From Kosmotogaceae bacterium UBA1373 (GTDB taxonomy: Bacteria > Thermotogota > Thermotogae > Petrotogales > Kosmotogaceae): a stretch of DNA of 64,000 nt. The position numbers and the translations under genes are program-made. Shown one piece after another: positions 16,401-24,671 of this stretch. A model generated the notes under the pieces. That model did no database searches. It was not told where the DNA came from and saw nothing but the letters and a program-made list of their open reading frames with translations. The stretch is from NCBI GenBank assembly GCA_002305955.1, contig DBRH01000012.1, positions 178,118 through 242,117 of the forward strand, read 5' to 3'. How positions within the stretch are numbered: position 1 is the first letter of the stretch; each line of letters begins with the position of its first letter.

Positions 16401-18148
16401 GGACGGTTCTCTTCAAACCCGCCGAGAAGCTGACCCTATCGACCCTCATAGCCAGGGCTGGCGGGACTACCCCCGAAGCTCTGGTGTCGAAAGTCCAGAT
16501 TACCGACCAATTTGGCAGGACCACCACGATGGATCTTGAAATGATTCTTCAGGGCAAGGCCCTGGACGTGAAGCTTGAGGATCGGGCCTTCGTGTATGTT
16601 CCTGTTTATGAACCGGTAACGGTAAGTGTTCTGGGCGAGGTGCGCAGCCCAGGTCAGGTAACCTTTTCAAAGACCGAGATCCCCGGTCTGCTCCTCGCGA
16701 TTTCGAAGGCCGGAGGTTTGACCGATGAGGCCTCTTCGGAGATCAAGATCGTCGGTCTGGAAAACCAGTCTTACTGGCATCAACTCATGGAAGGTCAGGA
16801 CATAACACTGAAAAACGGCCAGACCGTATTTGTGCCCGGTGGAGAAAGATACGTCTACATAACCGGTGAAGTTGCCTCAACGGGCAGATACGATTTCACC
16901 GCTGAAGAGAGAATGACGGTCATGAGAACTATTACGAAGGCCGGAGGAGCGAGAGAGACGGCCTCCGACGAGCTTAGAGTTGTTACGCCCTCGGGGCAGG
17001 TCATACCCGTGAAGCTCTCGGAACTCCTTTCGGGAAAGAGCGATGCGACTCTCGAAACAGCCAGCACGATCGTAGTTCCGAAGAAGGTAACCAGAATAAC
17101 CATTCTGGGAGCGGTTAGAAATCCCGGAATGTACACTTTCAACCGCGACGAGAGTTCGTCCCTCGTCGATGTTGTCGCGAAAGCCGGCGGTCTTACTGAC
17201 CAGAAGAACGTCAACAGAATTCTGGTCCAGAACGCGAACGAAATCAGGGAATTCGCCGTTGCCGCCCTGGAGAAGAGGGGTGACAACCTTCCCGATAACG
17301 CCTTTGTTTACGTGTCCTCACTCGAAGCTGCGTATGTTACGGTGCTAGGAGACGTTCCGAAGCCGGGAAGGTACTCCCTGGAAGGCACCCAGCCTGTATC
17401 GGTGGCCGAGATAATAGCTATGGCCGGAGGACTCGGAAACACGGTCAACACGTTGAGCGTCATATCGGCCGACGGCAAGATCAAGCTGCTGAACGCTCTC
17501 AAGACCGAGGAGCTCACCAGAAGCTTCTTACAGAATAGAGACACGATTATCGCCCTGAAGAATTATGATTCTTACGTGTCGATAATCGGCGATGTGAAAT
17601 TCCCGGGCGTCTTTTCTATCGGTGACTACGGAGAACTGACACTGGCCGAACTGATCACGATGGCAGGCGGCTTCAACAGCCTCGAATTCAGCAGAAGGGT
17701 GCAGATACAGAGCACCGGGAAGACCGAAGAACTGACCGTCGGACCGGATAACTTCCTGCTCCTTTCAACTAGAGAACTGGAACCGGGATCGGTTATCTTC
17801 GTGCCTTATATACAGGCACAAAGAGTTTACGTCTTCGGAGAGGTTCTGAGACCGGGAGTGGTGAAATACCTCGAAGGTATGACAGCGATAGAAGCGGTTA
17901 TAGAAGCAGGCGGCCCGACCAGCTACGCGGTTCTAGGCAATGTACTCCTCTTCCAGGATCCCCAGAAGGAACCTATGGTGCTCAACCTGGACCAGCAGAA
18001 GGGCAGCCCCGTGAAGGGAAACGTGAAGCTCGTTCCCGGAAATATAATTTACGTTCCGCAATCATCGATCGTCAACATTAAGGATATAATGTCAATCGTT
18101 GCCTCGTCACTGAGTATAGTGAACTCGGCGGTCGGGATCTTCAAGTGA
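13415..18148 (+). CDS. Giant multi-SLBB polysaccharide export protein
   Basis: 1577 residues, far longer than Wza-type proteins of about 380. A signal peptide (charged MHLKK, hydrophobic core, end at LVTA) is followed by a poly-export domain (KIRPGDVLYVSVYGS) about 22-95. I then count about 18 successive SLBB-like units of 75-85 residues, most with a G-x-V-x-x-P-G turn and AGG motif. Four units, starting near 350, 503, 663 and 907, are a variant lacking that turn, with GGKVDF and TLRNALA instead. The last 28 residues form a hydrophobic or amphipathic helix. ATG 13415 follows GAGAGGGGG. Likely a periplasm-spanning export channel or scaffold; the function is inferred. Confidence 0.92.
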   Translation: MHLKKTIMIVLLALLPILVTAYKIRPGDVLYVSVYGSAELSGEIVVGPDGTASIPPLGSVAVLGKTLEEAESLLSGKYLSGGILATRPPVTVSVKSYAPFMFYVLGEVNKPGAIEWRKDSLTVSQMIALAGGLKDGADLSASFLVESNGNRKHIDLSSFLVGGEASSMTLAEGTTLFIPAGAKAWIRSIGEFRSPALIRYNPGLTLTQVVAQSGGLTENADGNEILIIGEGVQGGKRVVDLNSVLSGVTVDPLIPAGSIVVANDSSVKSVKLLGEVGSPSSISFRDGLTLIQAIGQAGGVKSGAGSQLFIIRGELSEPLRIELIPLLRGEIKDVPLKPGDTIFVPRESEKFVYISSPTFGGKVEFGVDESITLANALVKVDLYNPAGDESLILVEPSGERVEVRLNEDRILQSGSMILVSGGVKSVYIAGEVNSPGMMQFGNFDEITLAKVISRAGGYTEKAGGVEIISPGGKSVYSTEQALRSDVKLSVQSIVLVGRVEERYVYVVAPGSGGRIDFKENESFTLKNLLARLNLLNLNSSKEIEVIEPSGKVNAVAASRLKESDLPLQAGAIVIVPEMSSWVYVFGEVSRPGKIEVDGEDLTLTRVLSSSGGYTGVADISSVEVLSAGKSVKVNLQEILKGSIPDVKIEYDDLIYVPRLDNRFVYIVSRNKGGKVDFGSGENITLRNALAKLNLVEVSSEKTVRAIEPDGKVTEVSIKSLESADVVIETGTIIFYPEPYSTASVLGQVRNPGTVTLQPDVPFTLSNILAAAGGFTERADEKRITVMITDSSSVTTYGMDIISGGKTIYIKDGSTVFVPELESSYVYVIGGVKAPGVKTLDHDGDLPTVTKVIALAGGLIDPTAGSVEIVENQSRQKLDLQRIMRGDSPDVKIASGSVIYVPEIPGKYVYIVSDSGGGKVDFSSSESMTLRNALARENLLDLNSDGRVTIISPDGSKRERILSDLKESDISLQSGSIILYPITDRQIYVLGAVRSPGTVLFKPAEKLTLSTLIARAGGTTPEALVSKVQITDQFGRTTTMDLEMILQGKALDVKLEDRAFVYVPVYEPVTVSVLGEVRSPGQVTFSKTEIPGLLLAISKAGGLTDEASSEIKIVGLENQSYWHQLMEGQDITLKNGQTVFVPGGERYVYITGEVASTGRYDFTAEERMTVMRTITKAGGARETASDELRVVTPSGQVIPVKLSELLSGKSDATLETASTIVVPKKVTRITILGAVRNPGMYTFNRDESSSLVDVVAKAGGLTDQKNVNRILVQNANEIREFAVAALEKRGDNLPDNAFVYVSSLEAAYVTVLGDVPKPGRYSLEGTQPVSVAEIIAMAGGLGNTVNTLSVISADGKIKLLNALKTEELTRSFLQNRDTIIALKNYDSYVSIIGDVKFPGVFSIGDYGELTLAELITMAGGFNSLEFSRRVQIQSTGKTEELTVGPDNFLLLSTRELEPGSVIFVPYIQAQRVYVFGEVLRPGVVKYLEGMTAIEAVIEAGGPTSYAVLGNVLLFQDPQKEPMVLNLDQQKGSPVKGNVKLVPGNIIYVPQSSIVNIKDIMSIVASSLSIVNSAVGIFK

Positions 18149-18165
18149 TTGAGTGAGGTTGAAGC

Positions 18166-18825
18166 GTGAACATAGATCTACACACCCATCTCTTGCCGGG
18201 AGTCGACGATGGCAGTCCAGATATGGAGGAATCGCTAAGAATTCTCGAGAGAATGAAGGCAGGGGGCGCAGAGAGGGTTTATCTGACCCCCCACCTTTAT
18301 TCCCCGCGCACTCCAACCGATATTGGTGCGATCAAGGAAAGCTGGAGGAAACACTCGGCTCCTCTCAACTCCTCGGGGGTGGAGGTGCTGCTGGGTTCGG
18401 AGGTTTTTTTGAGACCAGAAGCACTGACCGGCGAAGTAATTACTATGGGAGAGACGGATGTATTGCTTGTAGAGCTCCCCACCAGCGCAAGGCCCCATTA
18501 CCTCATAGAGGCCATAGAGGTCCTGCAGAAGAGGGGATTCAGAATCGTTCTGGCACATGTGGAGAGGTACGGTTTTCTTTTCAAAAAGAGCCTTCTCCCC
18601 TTTTCCAGGAGTAAACTTGAAGATGAAGTGTATCGCCTGAAAGATATGGGTGTTCTTTTCCAGGTAAACTGGGACAGCCTCAAAGATGGGCGTACAGGTT
18701 TGCTCCTGGAGAAGAGAATGGTTGAAACTATTGGTAGCGATAAACATCACAACAGGGACGGAAGGGGAGTTATAGATTTCTCCTCTGAATCGGCAAGTCA
18801 ATTCATAAATGATTATTATCTGTGA
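18166..18825 (+). CDS. CpsB/YwqE-type protein tyrosine phosphatase
   Basis: PHP-fold metal-dependent phosphatase of 219 residues that dephosphorylates BY-kinases such as the Wzc homolog encoded next. DLHTHLLPGVDDGS supplies the first metal ligands, TPHLY, GSEVFL, LAHVERY and GSDKHH the others. GTG 18166 lies 17 nt after the SLBB gene. The phosphatase-kinase-export set is the classic capsule/EPS control module of Gram-positive type. Confidence 0.92.
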   Translation: MNIDLHTHLLPGVDDGSPDMEESLRILERMKAGGAERVYLTPHLYSPRTPTDIGAIKESWRKHSAPLNSSGVEVLLGSEVFLRPEALTGEVITMGETDVLLVELPTSARPHYLIEAIEVLQKRGFRIVLAHVERYGFLFKKSLLPFSRSKLEDEVYRLKDMGVLFQVNWDSLKDGRTGLLLEKRMVETIGSDKHHNRDGRGVIDFSSESASQFINDYYL

Positions 18826-18839
18826 TCGGAGGTGCACCT

Positions 18840-21053
18840 GTGAGCGAGCTGGAGGGCAGTGATTACAGGGAGCTAACACTGGAAGATATTTTTAGAATGT
18901 TCAAAAAAAGACTGGCTCTTTTTATCTCTATCACGCTGGCCGTGGTTGTAGTGACGGGAATATACCTAGTTTTTGCAACTCCCATCTACGAAGCCAGCGT
19001 TACGATCAAGGTCGATCCCACTTCACAATCTTCGGTGAGTGATCTGTTTACCAATTCGCTGACAGGAAGCTCCGTATCTAGAGATATATCGACGGAAGTT
19101 GAGCTGATAAAAAGCCGTACGAACATAGAGGAGATTATCACCGAACTCGACCTCGTCAACAGAGTCTATTCGAGCGAAGCTCGCGAGAGATTGATATCGG
19201 AGGGTTACACCGAGAAAGACCTGGTGATGTCTCTGACCAGATCGATTTCAAGTATGATCACCGTATCGCCCGTTAAGGACACGAGGATCGTCAGAGTATC
19301 GGTGCAGAACAAGGATCCAGTTCTCGCCAGAGATATAGCAAACACTCTGGCGATGGTCTATAACAGAAAACTGGCCGAACTCTCGAAAAGAGATCTGACC
19401 AGAAAAAGGGAATTCATAGAGGCCCAGATCCCTTTACTGGAGAAGGATTTAAAGGAATCGACGGATATGATGAGAAACTTCAAAGAAGAGACGGGTATTT
19501 ACGTCCTCGACAAGCATTCCGACCTTCTCTTCCAGATGCTTTCCAGTTACGATAAACAGTACAACGAGTTGAAAATTTCAGCCGAAGAGAAGAAGGCCGA
19601 AATCCAGACTTACCAGGGAATGCTCGACGACTTCGACGGAACGGACAGCAGAGATGTGAAATCGATGTGGATCCAGACATCGGAGAGCTTCTCGGTGAAC
19701 CCCGTCCTGACAAGCCTCAGGCAGAGTCTGTCGAAGCTGCAGGTCGAACTGGCCTCTCTCCAGGAGCAGTACCCTCTGACCGATCAGAGGGTCAAATCCA
19801 AGATCACAGAGATATCAAAAACAGAAAGTCTAATCACCGACGAAGTGAAGAACGAGTTCATAACCTCGGGTCGGGGAATGACGCTCAATCCGGCCTACCA
19901 GCAGATTTTAACGGGCGTTATAACTGCAGAAGCAAATTTACAGATACTGGAGGCCTCTATAAACGCCGTTGCCGATATGCGTGAGCAGTACCAGATTGAA
20001 TTAAGAAGCCTTCCGCTCAAGGAGCAACAGCTTCTCGACCTGCAGAGGCAGATCACAGTCAAAGAGAGCCTCTACACACTTCTTCTCGAGAGGCTGGAGG
20101 AGGCCAAGATCAGCGAGGCCGCCGTCGTTGGCAACGCTGCGATAGTCGATCCGGCCACAATACCCCAGAGTGCCGTCAAGCCGAACAAAAGGCTTTCCCT
20201 GGCGATAGGTGGAGTCCTCGGGATCTTCCTGGGCATGTTGATGGTCTTCCTCGCCGAGTATCTGGACAAAACGCTCAAGACCGAGGAAGAGATCGAGAGG
20301 TTCAGCAGACAGCCAATCATCGGCAGGATACCTACGATAGAGGGCATCAGGGAAGAGATGTACGTCGAGAAGAATCCCACAGCGCCATCGGCCGAGTCCA
20401 TGAAACTTGCCGCCAGCAACCTTTCCTTCACCATGGGAGACGGGAAGACCGTCGCGGTAACCTCCGTTCTTCCAACCGAAGGTAAAAGCTTCGTCATAGC
20501 GAACCTGGCCTATTCGATGGCAAGCAGTGGGCAGCGTGTGATACTGGTGGACTTCGATATGCGCAGGCCAAGGGTCGAGAAGATCTTGAAATCGACGAAG
20601 AAGCAATACGGAGTCACCGATGTCATAATGGGTAAAGTCGAGCTGGAGAGCGTCATCGAGAGATACACCGACAACATGGATTTTATCGGCGTGGGTACCG
20701 TTCCTCCCAATCCGACGATCGTGCTCTCCTCAAAGAATGTAGATGTTTTGCTTGAGAAACTGAAAGAAAAATATGACAGAATACTGATAGACATGCCTCC
20801 GGCGGTGGTCACATCGGATGTTTCACTGGTCGGAAACAAGCTCGATGGAATGGTTCTGGTCGTAAAACCCGGCAGGGCAATAAGGGACGGCTTGAGAATC
20901 GTCATCGACAACTTAAAAACCGTTGGGGTAAGGATTCTCGGCGTTATAGTGAATGGTGTCGACGAGAAGAACTCCTCCTATTATTACCATTACTACTATT
21001 ACTACAACGAAGAGGGAAAGAAGAAAAAGCGCAGGACCAAAAAAAATAAATAG
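18840..21053 (+). CDS. Wzc-type chain-length regulator and BY-kinase
   Basis: 737-residue inner-membrane polysaccharide co-polymerase and tyrosine autokinase. A Wzz domain with TM1 about 30-55 is followed by a long coiled coil about 175-400, TM2 about 450-470 (GVLGIFLGMLMVFLAEYLD) and a cytosolic kinase with Walker A LPTEGKS, Walker A' LVDFDMRRP and Walker B LIDMPP. The tail has eight Tyr within nine codons (20979-21005) before a Lys/Arg-rich end, the autophosphorylation cluster. Start GTG 18840 lies 7 nt after GGAGG; a GTG at 18822 overlaps the previous stop and lacks a site. Confidence 0.94.
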   Translation: MSELEGSDYRELTLEDIFRMFKKRLALFISITLAVVVVTGIYLVFATPIYEASVTIKVDPTSQSSVSDLFTNSLTGSSVSRDISTEVELIKSRTNIEEIITELDLVNRVYSSEARERLISEGYTEKDLVMSLTRSISSMITVSPVKDTRIVRVSVQNKDPVLARDIANTLAMVYNRKLAELSKRDLTRKREFIEAQIPLLEKDLKESTDMMRNFKEETGIYVLDKHSDLLFQMLSSYDKQYNELKISAEEKKAEIQTYQGMLDDFDGTDSRDVKSMWIQTSESFSVNPVLTSLRQSLSKLQVELASLQEQYPLTDQRVKSKITEISKTESLITDEVKNEFITSGRGMTLNPAYQQILTGVITAEANLQILEASINAVADMREQYQIELRSLPLKEQQLLDLQRQITVKESLYTLLLERLEEAKISEAAVVGNAAIVDPATIPQSAVKPNKRLSLAIGGVLGIFLGMLMVFLAEYLDKTLKTEEEIERFSRQPIIGRIPTIEGIREEMYVEKNPTAPSAESMKLAASNLSFTMGDGKTVAVTSVLPTEGKSFVIANLAYSMASSGQRVILVDFDMRRPRVEKILKSTKKQYGVTDVIMGKVELESVIERYTDNMDFIGVGTVPPNPTIVLSSKNVDVLLEKLKEKYDRILIDMPPAVVTSDVSLVGNKLDGMVLVVKPGRAIRDGLRIVIDNLKTVGVRILGVIVNGVDEKNSSYYYHYYYYYNEEGKKKKRRTKKNK

Positions 21054-21071
21054 AACGGGGGAGAGGATCCT

Positions 21072-21815
21072 GTGAACCCAGCTCTCAAGGGAATTCTTTA
21101 TAGTTTGGTGGCAGGCCTGGCAACCACTCTGGGAGCCCTGCCCTTTATGGCGATGAAGAAGGGTATATCCAGGCGAACCCTGGATATACTTCTAGGCTTT
21201 GCGGCCGGCGTGATGCTTGCGGCGACGGCCTTTTCTCTCGTCGTACCTTCGATAGAGCTGGGGGGACCGCTGAGATTTGTTATAGGGTTCGCCCTCGGAG
21301 GGATCTTCGTCGATATAATGGACAAGCTCGCTCCGCACGAGCATTTAATAAAGGGATACGAAGGACCTCTAGAACACTCGAAAGTCAGCAAGATATGGCT
21401 CTTCGTGATCGCCATAACGCTACACAACTTTCCGGAAGGAATGGCTGTTGGAGTCGGCGCCTTCACGGCTGAGGCTCTGGTCATCGCCGTGGCGATCGGT
21501 GTACAGAACATCCCCGAAGGGGCAGCAGTTATGGCCAGCCTGGTGGGAGCTGGTTACAAACCCACCCGCGCGCTCAAAATTTCCTTTCTCACCGGAATGG
21601 TAGAGGTTGTCGGAGGTCTTCTCGGAGCGATACTCATAAGTGTGGCGAGACCGCTTCTCCCTTACGCCATGGCCTTTGCAGGAGGTGCGATGCTGTTCGT
21701 AATAAGCGATGAGGTTGTACCGGAGACCCACAGCGGAGGCTTCGAAAGGGCCTCTACCTACTCGCTGATAGTCGGCTTCATAGTTATGGCTCTTCTGGAC
21801 AACCTTCTCGGGTGA
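21072..21815 (+). CDS. ZIP family metal transporter
   Basis: 247-residue polytopic protein of the ZIP (ZupT/GufA-like) family that imports Zn2+ or related divalent metals. The metal-binding helices HNFPEGMAVGVG and NIPEGAAVMAS are clear. About eight membrane segments are expected. GTG 21072 lies 18 nt after wzc and 8 nt before the polymerase gene. Its place inside a polysaccharide locus is unusual and could reflect a metal need of the phosphatase or simple operon mixing. Confidence 0.93.
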   Translation: MNPALKGILYSLVAGLATTLGALPFMAMKKGISRRTLDILLGFAAGVMLAATAFSLVVPSIELGGPLRFVIGFALGGIFVDIMDKLAPHEHLIKGYEGPLEHSKVSKIWLFVIAITLHNFPEGMAVGVGAFTAEALVIAVAIGVQNIPEGAAVMASLVGAGYKPTRALKISFLTGMVEVVGGLLGAILISVARPLLPYAMAFAGGAMLFVISDEVVPETHSGGFERASTYSLIVGFIVMALLDNLLG

Positions 21816-21823
21816 GGTGAAAG

Positions 21824-24619
21824 ATGATGAAAACGACGATGAAAAAGATGAATAAGGTGCTGGACTTCGAAATACTGGTATATCTGGTCATGACACTGCT
21901 AATACCTCTGTTCGTGACCAAGGGCTTCACCCACGAGCCTTCAACGGCTAAACATTTCTTCTACGTCGTTGGCTTTGCTCTGATACTTTTGAGTGTGTTG
22001 ATAAGGAAGAAACGGGTGGACTTTGAATTCAATTACGTTCATATGGCGCTTCTGGGTATAGGGGTGGCGGCCCTGCTATCTCTGATAACCGTAGCCGTGG
22101 ACAACCCCCAGTACATGAGATACACTCTCGAAGTCGCTCTTTATACACTCTTTCTAGGATTGACGGCGATATATATATCCAACAAGTTCGACACGATAGA
22201 AAAAATCGAGATAACGCTGCTTTTTTTCATCATAGGCGCTTCGGTAGTGTCGATCGACGCATTGCTCAATTTCTACGCGGGGTGGGATATCTTTCTGGGG
22301 AAGGTAGGCGAACCCTTCGCCAGGGCTTCGGCCAGATCTACGATTGGAAACCCGAACTTCGTTTCCGACTATATGGGAATGACGATACCGCTCGTTTTCT
22401 ATTTCATAATATCGAGGAAACCTCTGGCCTTCTTTTTTAAAGGGTTTGGAGGTCAGCTGATCTTGAAGATAACGATGGCGACACTACTGGCCCCTATGGT
22501 GGCCGCCGTTTTCGTATCGCAGACCAGGACCGTCATTACCGCTATATTCGTTGGAAACGTCGTCTTCCTGCTCGCATATGTGTTTCTCAAAAAGAACAGA
22601 AAACCCGAATTGTCCGACGACCCGGCGGCAGGAAAATTCAGAAGACTGTCCTTAATCTTTCTAGCGATTGCCCTGATAATAGTCGCAGTGCTGGCCTTTC
22701 TTTACCTGACGCCTTCTCCGCTGACCGGTCAGGGTGACATCAATATCACCGCCAGACTTGAGTACGCCCTGACCTCTTCGGGCTCTTGGAAGGAACGTTT
22801 TTCGGCCTGGAAGAACTCGATCGTTCAGTGGCTCGATAGCAACAACAGACTCAGGATTCCTTTCGGTACGGGAATAGGAACTTTTCAGCTCTACCACCTG
22901 CTTTACAGTCCGCAGGTGCTCGACAGCAACCCCGACTATATGATCGTATGGAACAACTTCAAGAGAACCCACAACGATTATATTCAAGGCCTGGGTGAGA
23001 TGGGTCTGATAGGTTTTGTCTTTATAATCGCGATGGTGGCCTTTCTGGTTTTGAAGTTTTTCAAAACTCTTCTCACAATAGACAACAAAAGAGATTTACT
23101 TTTGTACGGGGCGCTCGGTGCGGGGATTTTTTCCTTCGCCGCCCACAGTTTTTTCGAATTCCCCCTCCACATGCAGCCGAATCTTATGCTTGCGCTCTTC
23201 ATATCGGCCCTGGCCATGGGAAAGTACTTCACCGGAGGTTCAAGGAAGCTCGACCTTTCCAGAACCCTTCTTGCAGGGCTGTTGATTCCACTGGCCGGAG
23301 TGATAATTTTTCTAAAAGCATCCGCTTTTCTGGGTGAAGGCTACTTCAGAATGGGGCAGACAGATCAGCAGTACTACCAGGCTTACTACAACCAGGCCCA
23401 GAGTCTTGATATAGAGGCGCTTCAGGAATTGCAAAATGGCATTGACTCTTTTTCCGGAAACTACAGCTACCTGGCCGACGTCGGTGCCTATATGGAAAAG
23501 AAGGGCAACGAGTTGAAGACCAAATACCCCGGGGCCAGTCCGATCGAGCTGCTCGAAGCGGCCGATCATGAAAGACTGAGCGAAATATCCAGATTGAAAA
23601 CTGAGATCAACAACCGTCTTAGACAGTACGATACCTTAATGGACAGGGCGCTTCAGTATTACGAGGGAGCTATCGAAAATTTCAAAAGATCGAACAGGAT
23701 ATATCCGGTGCTTGGAAAACCGCTCTGGTATCTCGCCGGACTCGGTATGAAATCCAACCATCTCGAAGAAGCAAAAAACAATCCGGAGCTCATGTTCGAC
23801 GTTCTCACGGGCGAGGGTGAATTCACATCCGACATAATCCCGGAATTCAAAGGCAGTTTGGAAGTGATTCCACTTCCGGAGAGAGAGATAAGGACCCTGC
23901 CGTTTAGGGAGATAGTATCGCATAATAAAGCCGCCTTCAGCAATCTCGAGCTTGCAAACGGACTCCAGCTGTACTTCATCACCCAGCTACAGATGATACT
24001 GGATGCAGCCGATTATTATGAATCGTCGGTGATACTCTTCAGCGAAAGGCAGACGCCCAGAATACTCGGGAGGCTTTACAGCAGCGTCAACAGCGAGCTT
24101 AAGAAATACTACAACTTCATAGACGCCCGAAACTCGCTCATTCAAAGCGCCTTTGGAAGTCCCCAAGAGTTCAAGAAGATAGTTTTCGACACCATAGACA
24201 TGGCCGCCGAAAAGGCTTTATACTGGTTCGACCTGGCTGTCAGACTTCTTCCGGGAACCTGGAACCGTTACCCGGACTGGGAAAATGTATATCTCGAATA
24301 CATGACATCTATAGAAACCGTAGGGCGTTCTCTCGCAGAGAAAAGCCGGTTGCTCCTCTCGGTGGCCGAAAGACATGTCTGGGCCGCCGAAAACATGGGA
24401 CCTGATTCACCCAGTGACACCCTTCAATACGCCATCGCCTGGGGCAACAACTACCTGTCCGGTGAAGAGCTGAACGAATATAGATTGAAATTGAGGGAGA
24501 TCTACGCCGGAGTAGTTGAGATGAACCGGGAACTCATCAAAAACGGCGATTCGATCCCGGAGACCAGGAAAGAGAAAATCAACACTCTTATCGGGCTTTA
24601 TGAGTCGCTCCAGATGTAA
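21824..24619 (+). CDS. O-antigen polymerase/ligase-like membrane protein
   Basis: 931 residues. The first 505 or so hold about 11-13 membrane segments with the Wzy_C signature region about 345-405 (GTGIGTFQLYHL, then KRTHNDYIQGLGEMGLIGF). A segment at about 485-505 closes the membrane part. The remaining 420 residues are hydrophilic, mostly helical and without a recognisable motif, perhaps TPR-like. ATG 21824 (or 21827) follows GAGGTGA. It is likely to polymerise or transfer the glycan exported through the SLBB/Wzc system. No glycosyltransferases are nearby. Confidence 0.85.
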   Translation: MMKTTMKKMNKVLDFEILVYLVMTLLIPLFVTKGFTHEPSTAKHFFYVVGFALILLSVLIRKKRVDFEFNYVHMALLGIGVAALLSLITVAVDNPQYMRYTLEVALYTLFLGLTAIYISNKFDTIEKIEITLLFFIIGASVVSIDALLNFYAGWDIFLGKVGEPFARASARSTIGNPNFVSDYMGMTIPLVFYFIISRKPLAFFFKGFGGQLILKITMATLLAPMVAAVFVSQTRTVITAIFVGNVVFLLAYVFLKKNRKPELSDDPAAGKFRRLSLIFLAIALIIVAVLAFLYLTPSPLTGQGDINITARLEYALTSSGSWKERFSAWKNSIVQWLDSNNRLRIPFGTGIGTFQLYHLLYSPQVLDSNPDYMIVWNNFKRTHNDYIQGLGEMGLIGFVFIIAMVAFLVLKFFKTLLTIDNKRDLLLYGALGAGIFSFAAHSFFEFPLHMQPNLMLALFISALAMGKYFTGGSRKLDLSRTLLAGLLIPLAGVIIFLKASAFLGEGYFRMGQTDQQYYQAYYNQAQSLDIEALQELQNGIDSFSGNYSYLADVGAYMEKKGNELKTKYPGASPIELLEAADHERLSEISRLKTEINNRLRQYDTLMDRALQYYEGAIENFKRSNRIYPVLGKPLWYLAGLGMKSNHLEEAKNNPELMFDVLTGEGEFTSDIIPEFKGSLEVIPLPEREIRTLPFREIVSHNKAAFSNLELANGLQLYFITQLQMILDAADYYESSVILFSERQTPRILGRLYSSVNSELKKYYNFIDARNSLIQSAFGSPQEFKKIVFDTIDMAAEKALYWFDLAVRLLPGTWNRYPDWENVYLEYMTSIETVGRSLAEKSRLLLSVAERHVWAAENMGPDSPSDTLQYAIAWGNNYLSGEELNEYRLKLREIYAGVVEMNRELIKNGDSIPETRKEKINTLIGLYESLQM

Positions 24620-24625
24620 TTCTGG

Positions 24626-24654
24626 TATACATTCAAATAGATTAGTGCTATAAT
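24626..24654 (+). promoter_or_regulatory. Promoter of metG
   Basis: TATACA (-35, 4 of 6 matches) and TATAAT (-10, perfect) 17 nt apart, ending 17 bases before the GTG start. This is the first recognisable promoter after the 13-gene run. Confidence 0.7.
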
Positions 24655-24671
24655 ATTCGAGGAGGTGTCCT

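Noticed and set aside
13700..18050. CRISPR-like or tandem DNA repeats
   Set aside because: The periodic similarity is at protein level (SLBB units), in frame, with diverged DNA and no identical repeats.
20979..21005. A simple-sequence or assembly error at the Tyr run
   Set aside because: Codons alternate TAT/TAC with a His codon inside, the frame is kept, and Tyr clusters are expected at this end of BY-kinases.
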